Assembly: GCA_025451955.1 (NCBI GenBank)
Contig: JANWJJ010000038.1
Location: 1-40,891, forward strand
Length of the DNA: 40,891 bases
Reading direction: 5' to 3'
Origin: Rudaea sp.
Lineage (GTDB): Bacteria > Pseudomonadota > Gammaproteobacteria > Xanthomonadales > Rhodanobacteraceae
Of the stretch, positions 8,206-17,757 are shown piece by piece (positions within the stretch are counted from its first letter, which is position 1; every line of letters begins with the position of its first letter). Both the position numbers and the translations under genes were made by a program. Below the pieces are notes generated by a model that made no database searches, was not told where the DNA came from, and saw only the letters and a list, made by a program, of their open reading frames with translations.

Positions 8206-10245
8206 ATGAGCGTGACGACAGGTGCAGTTGGCGGTAAAGAACGGGCGGGCGCCAATACCCTGCTCGTCGTATTGCTGATCGTGGCGATTCTGGTGGCGGT
8301 GGCGGATTTCGGCTGGCTGACCTACAACGCCGGCCAGGATGCCAAGGCCAGCGCCCTGGTCACCAAGATTCAGGTGTTGTCGCAGCAGTTGTCCAAGGTG
8401 GCCAACGATGCTGCCGGCGGCAATATCGACGCGTTCAAGAGTCTGGAAGCCACGCGCAATTCCATCGACGATCTGCTCAACAAGCTCAAGAAAGGCGACA
8501 AGACGACCGGTATGCACGGTTACGCCAGCGAATCCGGCGCGGCCAAGGAAATCGCCGATCTGGACAAAGCCTGGGCACCACTGAACACCAACGCCACCAA
8601 GATTCTGGACAGCAAGGAACAGGTGCTCAACACTGCCGCGACCGCCGCTGATTTCAACAGCAAGATGCCGGTGCTCAACTCGCGTATGGAAGAAGTGGTC
8701 AAGATTCTTACCGAGAAAAATGGCTCCGCCAGCCAGGTGATGATTTCCTCGCGCGAAATGTTGCTTGCCGACCGCATGCAGCGCCGCGTACAGACCATTT
8801 TGCAAGGTGGCGAAGAAGCGCAATCGGCAGCCGACGGTTTGCAGCGCGACGCGCAGTTCTACGGCGCGGTGCTGGCCGGCCTGATCAGCGGCAACCCGGA
8901 TCTGAACATCCGCGCGATGGATAACCCCAACGCCAAGGAAATCCTCGGCGACATCAATAAACAATGGGGCGACCTGGTCGGCGATCCGGTCAAGAAGTTG
9001 CTGGATTCGGCCTCGGCGCTGCAGGACGTCAAGCAAGCCGCTGACCAGACCTCGATCGACAGCCAGACCATGCTGCTCAAGGCCGATCCGGTGTCGTTGC
9101 GCATCAGTGAACTGCCATCCAAGCGCCTGTTTCCGAATCTGCTGCTCGGCGTGATTGCCGCGTTGGCCGCGATCTTCCTCGTGCTGCTCTTGGGTATCAG
9201 CCAATTGCGCAGTTCGCGCCAGCGCTATCAGGTTACCGCCGAACTGAATCAGCGCAATCAGGAAGCGATTCTGCGTTTGCTTGACGAAATGGGATCGCTG
9301 GCCGAAGGCGATCTGACTGTGCGTGCGACGGTGACCGAAGACATCACCGGCGCGATTGCCGACTCGGTCAACTTCGCGGTCGAGGCGCTGCGCTCACTGG
9401 TGACGACGATCAACGAAACCGCGGTGCACGTATCGACCTCGGCGCAGGAAACCCAGGCCACTGCCATGCATCTGGCCGAAGCGGCCGAACATCAGGCGCA
9501 ACAGATCACCTCGGCATCCGCCGCGATCAACGAAATCGCCGTCTCCATCGACGAGGTCTCGAAGAACTCCGCCGAGTCGGCCGACGTGGCGCAACGTTCG
9601 GTGCAGATCGCGTCGAAAGGCGCGGGCATCGTACGCCAGACGATTCAGGGCATGGACTCGATCCGCGACCAGATTCAGGAAACCTCCAAGCGCATCAAGC
9701 GTCTTGGTGAATCCTCGCAGGAAATCGGATCGATCGTCGAACTGATCAACGACATTGCCGAACAGACCAATATTCTGGCCTTGAACGCCGCGATTCAGGC
9801 GGCCTCCGCCGGTGAAGCGGGCCGCGGCTTCGCGGTCGTCGCCGACGAAGTGCAGCGACTGGCCGAACGCGCCTCGGGCGCGACACGACGTATCGAAACC
9901 CTGGTGCAGACGATTCAGGCCGATACCAACGAAGCGGTCACTTCGATGGAGCAGACCACGTCCGAAGTGGTGGCCGGTGCGCGTCTGGCCGAGGATGCGG
10001 GCTTGGCCCTGGGCGAAATCGAAAAGGTGTCGAACGATCTGGCCGATTTGATTCAGAACATTTCCGAAGCGGCGCGCCAGCAGTCGGCGGCGGCGACGAA
10101 TATTTCGGCAACGATGAACGTGATTCAGGAAATCACCACGCAGACTTCGGTCGGCGCGAGCCAGACCGCCGAGTCGATCGGCAATCTGGCCCAGCTCGCC
10201 GCGGATTTGCGCCGTTCGGTGGCCGACTTCAAGCTGCCGGCGTAA
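8206..10245 (+). CDS. pilJ: PilJ, methyl-accepting receptor of the Pil-Chp system
   Basis: The 679-residue receptor has transmembrane helix 1 at about residues 19-42 ([15 protein letters not shown]). A periplasmic region of about 260 residues, rich in helices and of the PilJ N-terminal type, follows. Transmembrane helix 2 is at about 306-328 ([19 protein letters not shown]). A HAMP region and a long cytoplasmic signalling coiled coil complete it. The hairpin tip is the invariant receptor sequence around [19 protein letters not shown], then [14 protein letters not shown]. In P. aeruginosa PilJ senses pilus/surface state and interacts with PilA. The C-terminus ([11 protein letters not shown]) has no NWETF-type tether for CheR or CheB. 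A GC hairpin lies 15 bases after the stop. Confidence 0.96.
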   Translation: MSVTTGAVGGKERAGANTLLVVLLIVAILVAVADFGWLTYNAGQDAKASALVTKIQVLSQQLSKVANDAAGGNIDAFKSLEATRNSIDDLLNKLKKGDKTTGMHGYASESGAAKEIADLDKAWAPLNTNATKILDSKEQVLNTAATAADFNSKMPVLNSRMEEVVKILTEKNGSASQVMISSREMLLADRMQRRVQTILQGGEEAQSAADGLQRDAQFYGAVLAGLISGNPDLNIRAMDNPNAKEILGDINKQWGDLVGDPVKKLLDSASALQDVKQAADQTSIDSQTMLLKADPVSLRISELPSKRLFPNLLLGVIAALAAIFLVLLLGISQLRSSRQRYQVTAELNQRNQEAILRLLDEMGSLAEGDLTVRATVTEDITGAIADSVNFAVEALRSLVTTINETAVHVSTSAQETQATAMHLAEAAEHQAQQITSASAAINEIAVSIDEVSKNSAESADVAQRSVQIASKGAGIVRQTIQGMDSIRDQIQETSKRIKRLGESSQEIGSIVELINDIAEQTNILALNAAIQAASAGEAGRGFAVVADEVQRLAERASGATRRIETLVQTIQADTNEAVTSMEQTTSEVVAGARLAEDAGLALGEIEKVSNDLADLIQNISEAARQQSAAATNISATMNVIQEITTQTSVGASQTAESIGNLAQLAADLRRSVADFKLPA

Positions 10246-10260
10246 GACTTGGGGCGTGCG

Positions 10261-10279
10261 GCACCGGCGAACCCGGTGC
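10261..10279 (+). other. GC hairpin at the pilJ-pilK junction
   Basis: GCACCGG (10261-10267) and CCGGTGC (10273-10279) make a perfect 7-bp stem with loop CGAAC, starting 15 bases after the pilJ stop. No T-run follows, so it is more likely a processing or attenuation structure than an intrinsic terminator. The gap (10246-10409) also contains GGAGGAG at 10292-10298, nine bases before an ATG at 10307 that is out of frame with pilK. Confidence 0.45.
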
Positions 10280-10409
10280 GGCGCGGACGATGGAGGAGAT
10301 CAAGCAATGCAGGCAGCTTGGTCCAAAAGCGCAGAATCGGTGACGCAGCGGATGGGCAAATCAGCACATGCGTACAACGAACTCGTGCGGTCAGAGGTGA
10401 GTATCGGGC

Positions 10410-11291
10410 ATGGCTGCGGCTACCGGAAACTGGTCAGCGCTGACACCCATGCCGAGCATGGACGACAGCGAATTCGAACGCTGGGCGGATCTGCTCGAAA
10501 AGCGCACGGGCGTGATCGTGCCGGTGACGCGCAAGGCGTTTCTGGTTACCAGTGTTCGTGGCCGCATGCGCGAAACCGGGCACACCCGTTTCGAGGATTA
10601 TTTTCGCGATTTGCAGAAAGTGCCGGAGGGAGCAATCGAGTGGACTACCCTGGTCGATCGGTTGACCGTGCACGAAACCCATTTTTTCCGCCATCCGCCT
10701 TCGTTCGATTTGATTGCGAAGGACTGGTTGCCGCGGGTAGCCGGGAATGGGAATGCTGCTGCGCAGACCGCGTTGCATGCGTGGAGCGTGGGTTGCTCCA
10801 GCGGCGAGGAAGCCTACACCTTGGCGATGGTGCTGGACCGGCACCTGAGCGCAATCCCGGCAGGGAAAGTCTATTTCGGCGTGACCGCAACCGACGTCAG
10901 TCTACCGGCTTTGGCCGTTGGTCGCGCCGGACTTTACCCGCGCCAGAGAATCGAAGAAATTCCTGCGGAGTACCGGCAACGCTATTGCGAGGCGCTGGAC
11001 GAGGACAGCTTTCGGATCGGCGAAACCTTGCGCAAGCGGGTGGGTTTTGCCCAGTTCAATTTGCTCGATGCGGCGCGTGCGCCGCTGAAGCGGCTGGATT
11101 TGATTTTCTGCCAAAACGTGCTGATCTACTTCGCGCGCGACCGGCGCCGCGAATTGCTGGCGACGTTCGCGAATCTGCTCAAGCCGGGTGGCTTGCTGGT
11201 ACTGGGCGCCGGAGAAGTGACGAATTTCGCACATGCGAATCTGCGCCGGGTGGATCATCGCCAGGTGTTGGCGTTTGTAAGAAATACATGA
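10410..11291 (+). CDS. pilK: PilK, CheR-type receptor methyltransferase
   Basis: This S-adenosylmethionine-dependent glutamate methyltransferase is the predicted modifier of PilJ. At 293 residues it has the CheR N-terminal helical domain (FERWADLLEKRTGVIV), the HETHFFRHPPSF segment at the domain junction, the SAM-binding WSVGCSSGEEAYTLAM, and VTATDVSLPALAVGRAGLY. It ends with LIFCQNVLIYFARDRR and LLVLGAGE. The ATG at 10410 is preceded by AGAGGTGA at about 9 bases, and an in-frame stop lies just upstream at 10398. A second ATG at 10458 (MDDSEFERW) is possible. chpA starts 10 bases after its stop. Confidence 0.94.
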   Translation: MAAATGNWSALTPMPSMDDSEFERWADLLEKRTGVIVPVTRKAFLVTSVRGRMRETGHTRFEDYFRDLQKVPEGAIEWTTLVDRLTVHETHFFRHPPSFDLIAKDWLPRVAGNGNAAAQTALHAWSVGCSSGEEAYTLAMVLDRHLSAIPAGKVYFGVTATDVSLPALAVGRAGLYPRQRIEEIPAEYRQRYCEALDEDSFRIGETLRKRVGFAQFNLLDAARAPLKRLDLIFCQNVLIYFARDRRRELLATFANLLKPGGLLVLGAGEVTNFAHANLRRVDHRQVLAFVRNT

Positions 11292-11301
11292 GAGAACGGG
11301 T

Positions 11302-14300
11302 ATGAAACTGCAAGACGGGATCGACTTCACCACCCTGAACTGGGTCAAGCAGGAACTCGACGAAACCCTCAAGCAGGCGCGTCAGGCGCTCGAGGCTTAC
11401 GTTGAGGATCCGGCTGATTCCAGCCTCATGCGCTTCTGCGCCACCTATCTGCATCAGGTGCAAGGCACCCTGCGCATGGTCGAGTTGTACGGCGCGGCGA
11501 TGGTGGTCGAGGAAATGGAACGTGTGGCGACGGCCCTGCTCGACGGCCACGTCAAACCGCAGGACGACACCTACGGCGTGCTGATGCGCGGCATCGTGCA
11601 GTTGCCCGATTATCTGGAACGCCTGCAAAGTGGTCACAAGGACATCCCGATCGTCCTGTTGCCCCTGCTCAACGATTTGCGTGCGACGCGCGGCGAAAAG
11701 CTGCTGACGGAATCCGTGCTGTTTTCGCCCGATCTGTCCGCGCCGCTGCCCACGGCGGCGGCGGGGGCGACACAAAGCAAACCCGAACTCGAACTCAAGT
11801 CCGAGGCGGCGCGCATGCGCAGCGCATTCCAGTTGTCGCTGCTGCGCTGGATTCGCGATGATTCCGCCGCCGCCCAGCTCGAACGCCTGATCGGCGTACT
11901 CGACCGGCTGCGCGCCGATTGCACGCAAGACGATGCGCGCCGGTTATGGTGGGTCGCCTCGGGCGTGCTGGAAGGTGTTGCCTCGGGCGCGATCGAAGCC
12001 AATGCAGCGGTGAAGCTGCTGTTTGGCAAGGTCGATCGCGAGATCAAGCGCCTGGTCGATAGCGGCGAGGCCGGTTTCAAGACATCACCGCCGCGCGAGT
12101 TGACCAAGAACCTGCTGTACTACATCGCCCACGCCGGCGCGGCCGGCGAACGCGCACGCGAAATCCGCGCCACCTACAAGCTCGACACCCTGTTGCCGAG
12201 CGAAAAGGAACTCGAACACGCCAAGGGTTCGATTTCCGGCCACAACCGCACCTTGCTTGATACGGTGTCCGCCGCGATCAAGGACGATCTGATGCGGGTC
12301 AAGGAAGCGCTGGATATCTTCCTGCGCGCGCAAAACGCCGATCCGGCCGAACTGATGGCGCAGGCCGACGTGCTCGATCGCGTCGGCGACACCTTGGGCA
12401 TGCTCGGTCTGGGCGTGCCGCGTCGGGTGGTGCTGGAACAACGCAAGATCGTCGAGGAAATCGCCAACAAGACGCGGCCCGCCGACGAGTCCGGCTTGCT
12501 CGATGTGGCCGGCGCCTTGCTCTACGTCGAAGCCTCGCTGGACGATCACATCGATCGCCTTGGCGCCGAATCGCCGCAAGCCGACGCGGCTGCCGGCAGT
12601 CAGGGACTCGAACTTCCCAAGGCCGAGGTGCGCAAGATTCTCGATGCCCTGATGAAAGAGGCGTCGGTCAACATCGCCCAGGCCAAGCAGGATATCGTCG
12701 CCTTTGTCGAATCGCCCTGGGATCATGCCCGGGTCGAACCGATTCCGCGTCTGCTCGAGGAAATCGGCGGCGCGCTGCGCATGCTCAATCTGTCGGATTC
12801 GGCGCAGTTGATGAACGGCATCGTGCGCTTCGTCGAATCCGAACTGCTGCGCCATCGGCGCGTGCCGACGGTGGAACAGATGGACAAGCTCGCCGATGCG
12901 CTGGCGTCGATCGAGTACTACATGGAAGCCACGCGCGAGCAGCGCGGCGGGCGCGAAAAGATTCTCGAGGTCACTCGTCAAAGTCTGACGTCGCTGGGCT
13001 ACTGGCCGGTGCCGGAAGATGATGGCGGCGGTCAACAACCACCGCCGGCGCCACGGCCTGAACATCCGACCGGACCCACGGTCTCGTTGTCGCAGGCCGA
13101 ATCCGCGCCAGCAAATTTTGCCGGCGTCGACGACGCACGTGAGCATTCCGGCGAATTTCCCAGCTGGGGTGAACATCTGCCTGCCAGCGGCGAAGCCGGT
13201 TTGAAACTCGGCACCAGCGCGGACGAGAATCCGGCGGCGGAAAATCCTTTCGATATGCCGAGCATCGAATTGACCGACGATCATCTGGACGATTTCGTCG
13301 CGCGTGTGGGCCGCGAAGACACGGCGCCGACGCCGTCACCCGCGGCGCCAGTTGCGCATGAGGCGGCCAGTGGCGGTCACGATCTGCCCGCCATCGACAT
13401 CGCGCCCGGCCGTGGACTCGAAGACCTGGTCATCGGCGAAACCGCCGCGCACGAACTTCCATCCCACGATCTGGGCGGTCTGCGTCTGGTCGAAACCGAA
13501 GCCACGGCAACGCCGGCGGCGAACGTGCACTATGTCGAAGTCGAGGAAGAGATCGAGGAAGAAGTACCCGATGTCGACGCCGCTTCGCCGATGGCCGATG
13601 CCAGCTTCAGTGCCACGCCATCGGATGACATCGACGAGGAAATCCGCGAAGTATTCGTCGAGGAAGTGCAGGACGAGATCGACAATCTCAACCGCAGCCT
13701 GCCGGCGTGGAAAACCGACGTCAACGATTTCGAGAAGCTCAAGCCGATCCGGCGCTCGTTCCATACCCTGAAAGGTTCCGGCCGATTGGTCGGCGCGCTG
13801 GCGCTCGGCGAATTCAGCTGGAAAGTCGAGAACATGCTCAATCGCGTGCTCGACAAGACCATTCAGCCCGGCGCCACGGTGTCGGCCTTAGTGGAACATG
13901 CGGTGGGTGTATTGCCGGAGCTGCTGGCGGCGTTGCGCGGCGAAGGCGCACCGAAATCAGATATCGGCGCGGTGATGGAAACGGCCGACAAAATTGCCGC
14001 AGGCGAGGAAGCCTGGGTGCGCAGCAACGCAACGCAGCGCATGAAGAAAGTCAAACGCATCGTGCGCCGGCTGGTGCCGGTGATCAATGAAGCCGCATCT
14101 GCTGCCGTCGAAGCCCCACTTGCGACGCACGTCGAAACTCCGGTCGAACTCAGTGCCGGCATGGACATCGAACAGGCATTCAGCGCGCCGGTCGAGCAAA
14201 TCGCAGCGCATGCCGGCGGAGATTTCGCCGAGCAGGCGGCGTTTGCGGCGAGTCCCTTGCCCAACATCGATCCGGTGTTGTTCGAGATCCTCAAGAGCGA

Positions 14301-17300
14301 AGTTGCCGCGCATCTGGGCGTGATCGACGGCTACCTCGCGGAATTGCGGGCGACGCCATCGTTGCCCGCCAGCGAACCGTTGCTGCGCGCCGTGCACACG
14401 CTCAACGGCGCGATCGCGATGGTGGATATTCCCGTCATCAGTCATGTCCTCGCACCGCTGGAAGGCTACATCAAGCGTCTGCGCGCCAGTCAGCACGCTC
14501 CGGATTCCACCGGCGCGGCAGCGTTGGGTGAAGCGTCGGTGCTTGTGCGCGACACGATCGCGGCGCTGGAAACGGCACATCCGCAACTGCCGGATTCCGC
14601 CGCGCTGGCGGCACGGATCGCGGACTTGCGCGATACCTTGCCCGAGCCCGACATGATGCACACCCTGTTCGCGCTGACGGAAGATGAAACCGGCGCACCG
14701 GCGGTCGATGCTGCCGCTGTCGAGGAGCGGGCCGTCGAGGAACATTTCGCCGAAGAGCCGGCAACCGGTGGGCACGTTGCCGAATCGACGCACGCTGCCG
14801 AAGCCGTTGGCGCGGAAGCTGACGATGCCGCGCTGCTCGCTGCGCTTGCAGCGTTCGAGCACGATGCCGGGGCGACCGTGCCGTCGGAAAGTGAACCCGT
14901 TATCGCCGCACCCGCGTCGTCCGTGGATGCGGCCGACGAGGAAGACGCAACCGCAGCGTGGCTGCGCCAATTCGACGCAGAGGAAAGCGCGACAACGGCG
15001 GTGGTTGAGCCGGCGCGCGAGATTGCGCCGGAGCAGGAAGATCACGCCGCGGCGACGACATTTGTATCCAGCGAACCGGTTGGCGAAGAAACCGAGTTGC
15101 TCGAATTCGAGGATTTGACTCAGCCCGAAAGCGAATCCGCTCTCGCGGCGCAAGTGGACTCCGGTCGCGAATTCGACGCACCGGTATCGGGCGTAATCGA
15201 TTCGCCCGCCACTGCCCCGGCGATGGCCGATCATCATGCAGCAGCGGTCGAAGCGGTGGCGTCGCCGGCAGCGGAAGTTGCGCATGGCCTGGGTCCGGCC
15301 TCGTCGGATCTGCCGTCGCTACCGGACGATCTGCAACCCGACGGCAAGCTGGAATTGCCGGACATGGACGAAGACCTGCTCGAGATTTTCGTGCAGGAAG
15401 GCGACGACATCCTCGATCACTCCGATTCCTTGATGGCGCGCTTGCGCGAAGCGCCGCAGGATCGCGATCTGGTTACCGGCTTGCAACGCGATCTGCACAC
15501 GCTCAAGGGCGGTGCGCGCATGGCCGGCCTCGCGCCGATCGGCGATCTGAGCCACGCAATGGAATCGTTGCTCGAATCGATCAGCGAAAACCGCCGCTTG
15601 ATGGATCGGGTCACGGTCGAATCGCTGGAGCGCGGCTTCGATCGTCTGCACGGTCTGGTGCAGCGTGTGGCGCATCGTCAGGCGATCGCCATGCCCGAGC
15701 ACGCCATCGCGCGTTTCGAGGGCCTGGTGTCGGGCGAACTGCCAATGCCGAAAGCCGCGCCGGCTTTCGCTGCGGAACCCGTCGCGCCATCGCCACCCGT
15801 GCGCGCAGATGAGCCGGTCACCGCCATTCCGGCGGCGGTCGTGCCGAAACCCAACAGGTTGCCGCCGCGGCAATTGCCGGCGATCGAGGAAGAAGAACAA
15901 AACCGGGCGCCGCAGGAAATGATCCGCGTGCGTTCGGATCTGCTCGACTCGCTGGTCAACTACGCTGGCGAAGTCTCGATCTACCGTTCGCGCCTGGAAC
16001 AGCAGATTTCGACCTTCCGCTTCAACCTGGTCGAATTTGAAACCACGGTCAGCCGTCTGCGCGATCAGTTGCGCAAGCTCGAAATGGAAACCGAGGCGCA
16101 GATCCTGTCGCGCTATCAGCGCGAAGCCGAATCCAGCGAATCCTCGTTCGATCCACTGGAACTGGATCGCTTCAGTCAGTTGCAGCAATTGTCGCGCGCA
16201 CTGGCCGAGTCGGTATCCGACTTGGTCTCGATTCAGGGCCTGCTCGACGATCTGACGCGCCAGTCCGAAACCCTGCTGTTGCAGCAGTCGCGCGTCAGTT
16301 CCGACTTGCAGGAAGGGCTCATGCGCACGCGCATGGTGCCGTTCGATTCGCTGGTGCCGTCGCTGCGCCGCACCTTGCGTCAGGCCGCGCAGGAAGTCGG
16401 CAAGCGCGCGCAGTTGAAGGTGGAAGGTGCGCAGGGTGAAATGGACCGCAACCTGCTCGAGCGCATGAAGGCGCCATTCGAGCACATGTTGCGCAATGCG
16501 CTCGCGCACGGTATCGAAACCCAGGAAGATCGCCTCGCCGCCAACAAGCCGGCCGAAGGCACGGTCACGATCCAGGTCAGCCGTGAGGCGACGGAAGTCG
16601 TGCTGCGTGTTTCCGACGACGGCCACGGCATGGATCGCGATGCGATCCGGCGCAAGGCGATCGAACGCGGTTTGCTGAAACCCGACGCGCAGTTGTCCGA
16701 TCGCGATCTGTACGGCTTCATCCTCGAAACCGGATTTTCCACCGCCGAACACGTTACCCAACTCGCCGGTCGCGGTGTCGGCATGGACGTGGTGCACAAC
16801 GAGATCAAGCAGCTCGGCGGTTCGCTGGCGATCGACTCGGTACGCGGCAGCGGCAGCACCTTCATCATCCGCCTGCCGTTTACGTTGGCGGTGACACAGG
16901 CGATTCTGGTGCGTCTTGGCGAAGCCACTTACGCGGTGCCGATGTCGTCAGTGCAAGGCGTGGTGCGCATCGCGCGCGACGACCTCGAACGGCGCCTGGC
17001 CAAGCCCAATCCGAATTACACCTACGCCGGCGAGGAATACCTGATTTACGAGCTGTCGCATCTGCTCAATGTGCCGCCATCACGCATCGTCGACGAAGCG
17101 CAGTTACCGCTGCTGATGACGCGCACCGGCGACCAGCGTGCCGCGGTGCGCATCGACGGCGTGATCGGCTCGCGCGAAATCGTGGTCAAGTCGGTCGGCC
17201 CGCAGATCAGTTCGGTGCCCGGCATCTTCGGTGCCACCATCATGGGCGACGGTTCGGTCGTCATGATTCTCGATCTGGCGCCGCTGGTGCGTCGTGTCGC

Positions 17301-17757
17301 CGCGCTGCGTGAACGCGTCGAAGCCGGCGAAATGGCGATGCCGGAAGCGATTGCGCCGGCGCCGGTATTCACCCCACGCGCGCATCCGCTGATCATGGTG
17401 GTGGACGATTCGATCACCATGCGCAAGGTCACCACGCGCGTACTCGAACGCAACGACATGGACGTGGTCACCGCGAAAGATGGTCTGGACGCGGTCGAGA
17501 AATTGCAGGACAAGGTGCCGGACATCGTCCTGCTCGACGTCGAAATGCCGCGGATGGACGGTTACGAGCTGGCCACCTACATGAAGAACGATCCGCGCCT
17601 GAAGCTGGTTCCGATCATCATGATTACCTCGCGCACCGGCGAGAAACATCGCCAGCGCGCACTGGAAATCGGCGTCGAACGCTATCTCGGCAAACCCTAC
17701 CAGGAAGCCGATCTGCTGCGCAATGTGCAGGAAACCTTGAGGTTGAGTCGTGCCTGA
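11302..17757 (+). CDS. chpA: ChpA (PilL), hybrid CheA-type histidine kinase with multiple Hpt domains
   Basis: This 2151-residue protein is the central kinase of the twitching chemosensory pathway. Residues 1 to about 600 are FimL-like helical repeats. One resembles an Hpt domain with His51 in LHQVQGTLRM; a related repeat at about 440-530 has no His. Three clearer Hpt domains follow: His821 in HTLKGSGR, His1032 in HTLNGAIAM (weaker consensus) and His1399 in HTLKGGARM. They are separated by long acidic, Ala/Pro-rich linkers. The CheA core then has a dimerisation helix pair (about 1540-1660), an ATP-binding domain with the N-box HMLRNALAHGIE (Asn1732), DDGHGMD and GRGVGMDVV, and a CheW domain (about 1860-1995). 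The C-terminal receiver has phosphoacceptor Asp2079 (LLDVEMPRMDG). P. aeruginosa ChpA is similar in plan but is described with more phosphotransfer domains. Confidence 0.96.
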   Translation: MKLQDGIDFTTLNWVKQELDETLKQARQALEAYVEDPADSSLMRFCATYLHQVQGTLRMVELYGAAMVVEEMERVATALLDGHVKPQDDTYGVLMRGIVQLPDYLERLQSGHKDIPIVLLPLLNDLRATRGEKLLTESVLFSPDLSAPLPTAAAGATQSKPELELKSEAARMRSAFQLSLLRWIRDDSAAAQLERLIGVLDRLRADCTQDDARRLWWVASGVLEGVASGAIEANAAVKLLFGKVDREIKRLVDSGEAGFKTSPPRELTKNLLYYIAHAGAAGERAREIRATYKLDTLLPSEKELEHAKGSISGHNRTLLDTVSAAIKDDLMRVKEALDIFLRAQNADPAELMAQADVLDRVGDTLGMLGLGVPRRVVLEQRKIVEEIANKTRPADESGLLDVAGALLYVEASLDDHIDRLGAESPQADAAAGSQGLELPKAEVRKILDALMKEASVNIAQAKQDIVAFVESPWDHARVEPIPRLLEEIGGALRMLNLSDSAQLMNGIVRFVESELLRHRRVPTVEQMDKLADALASIEYYMEATREQRGGREKILEVTRQSLTSLGYWPVPEDDGGGQQPPPAPRPEHPTGPTVSLSQAESAPANFAGVDDAREHSGEFPSWGEHLPASGEAGLKLGTSADENPAAENPFDMPSIELTDDHLDDFVARVGREDTAPTPSPAAPVAHEAASGGHDLPAIDIAPGRGLEDLVIGETAAHELPSHDLGGLRLVETEATATPAANVHYVEVEEEIEEEVPDVDAASPMADASFSATPSDDIDEEIREVFVEEVQDEIDNLNRSLPAWKTDVNDFEKLKPIRRSFHTLKGSGRLVGALALGEFSWKVENMLNRVLDKTIQPGATVSALVEHAVGVLPELLAALRGEGAPKSDIGAVMETADKIAAGEEAWVRSNATQRMKKVKRIVRRLVPVINEAASAAVEAPLATHVETPVELSAGMDIEQAFSAPVEQIAAHAGGDFAEQAAFAASPLPNIDPVLFEILKSEVAAHLGVIDGYLAELRATPSLPASEPLLRAVHTLNGAIAMVDIPVISHVLAPLEGYIKRLRASQHAPDSTGAAALGEASVLVRDTIAALETAHPQLPDSAALAARIADLRDTLPEPDMMHTLFALTEDETGAPAVDAAAVEERAVEEHFAEEPATGGHVAESTHAAEAVGAEADDAALLAALAAFEHDAGATVPSESEPVIAAPASSVDAADEEDATAAWLRQFDAEESATTAVVEPAREIAPEQEDHAAATTFVSSEPVGEETELLEFEDLTQPESESALAAQVDSGREFDAPVSGVIDSPATAPAMADHHAAAVEAVASPAAEVAHGLGPASSDLPSLPDDLQPDGKLELPDMDEDLLEIFVQEGDDILDHSDSLMARLREAPQDRDLVTGLQRDLHTLKGGARMAGLAPIGDLSHAMESLLESISENRRLMDRVTVESLERGFDRLHGLVQRVAHRQAIAMPEHAIARFEGLVSGELPMPKAAPAFAAEPVAPSPPVRADEPVTAIPAAVVPKPNRLPPRQLPAIEEEEQNRAPQEMIRVRSDLLDSLVNYAGEVSIYRSRLEQQISTFRFNLVEFETTVSRLRDQLRKLEMETEAQILSRYQREAESSESSFDPLELDRFSQLQQLSRALAESVSDLVSIQGLLDDLTRQSETLLLQQSRVSSDLQEGLMRTRMVPFDSLVPSLRRTLRQAAQEVGKRAQLKVEGAQGEMDRNLLERMKAPFEHMLRNALAHGIETQEDRLAANKPAEGTVTIQVSREATEVVLRVSDDGHGMDRDAIRRKAIERGLLKPDAQLSDRDLYGFILETGFSTAEHVTQLAGRGVGMDVVHNEIKQLGGSLAIDSVRGSGSTFIIRLPFTLAVTQAILVRLGEATYAVPMSSVQGVVRIARDDLERRLAKPNPNYTYAGEEYLIYELSHLLNVPPSRIVDEAQLPLLMTRTGDQRAAVRIDGVIGSREIVVKSVGPQISSVPGIFGATIMGDGSVVMILDLAPLVRRVAALRERVEAGEMAMPEAIAPAPVFTPRAHPLIMVVDDSITMRKVTTRVLERNDMDVVTAKDGLDAVEKLQDKVPDIVLLDVEMPRMDGYELATYMKNDPRLKLVPIIMITSRTGEKHRQRALEIGVERYLGKPYQEADLLRNVQETLRLSRA

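Noticed and set aside
12085-16797. Several antisense open frames of 400-490 codons inside chpA (12085-13284, 13957-15285, 15319-16797)
   Set aside because: They are shadows of a high-GC coding strand: low-complexity, His/Arg/Gln-rich products, no recognisable domains, no ribosome-binding sites, and full overlap with the clearly conserved ChpA frame.
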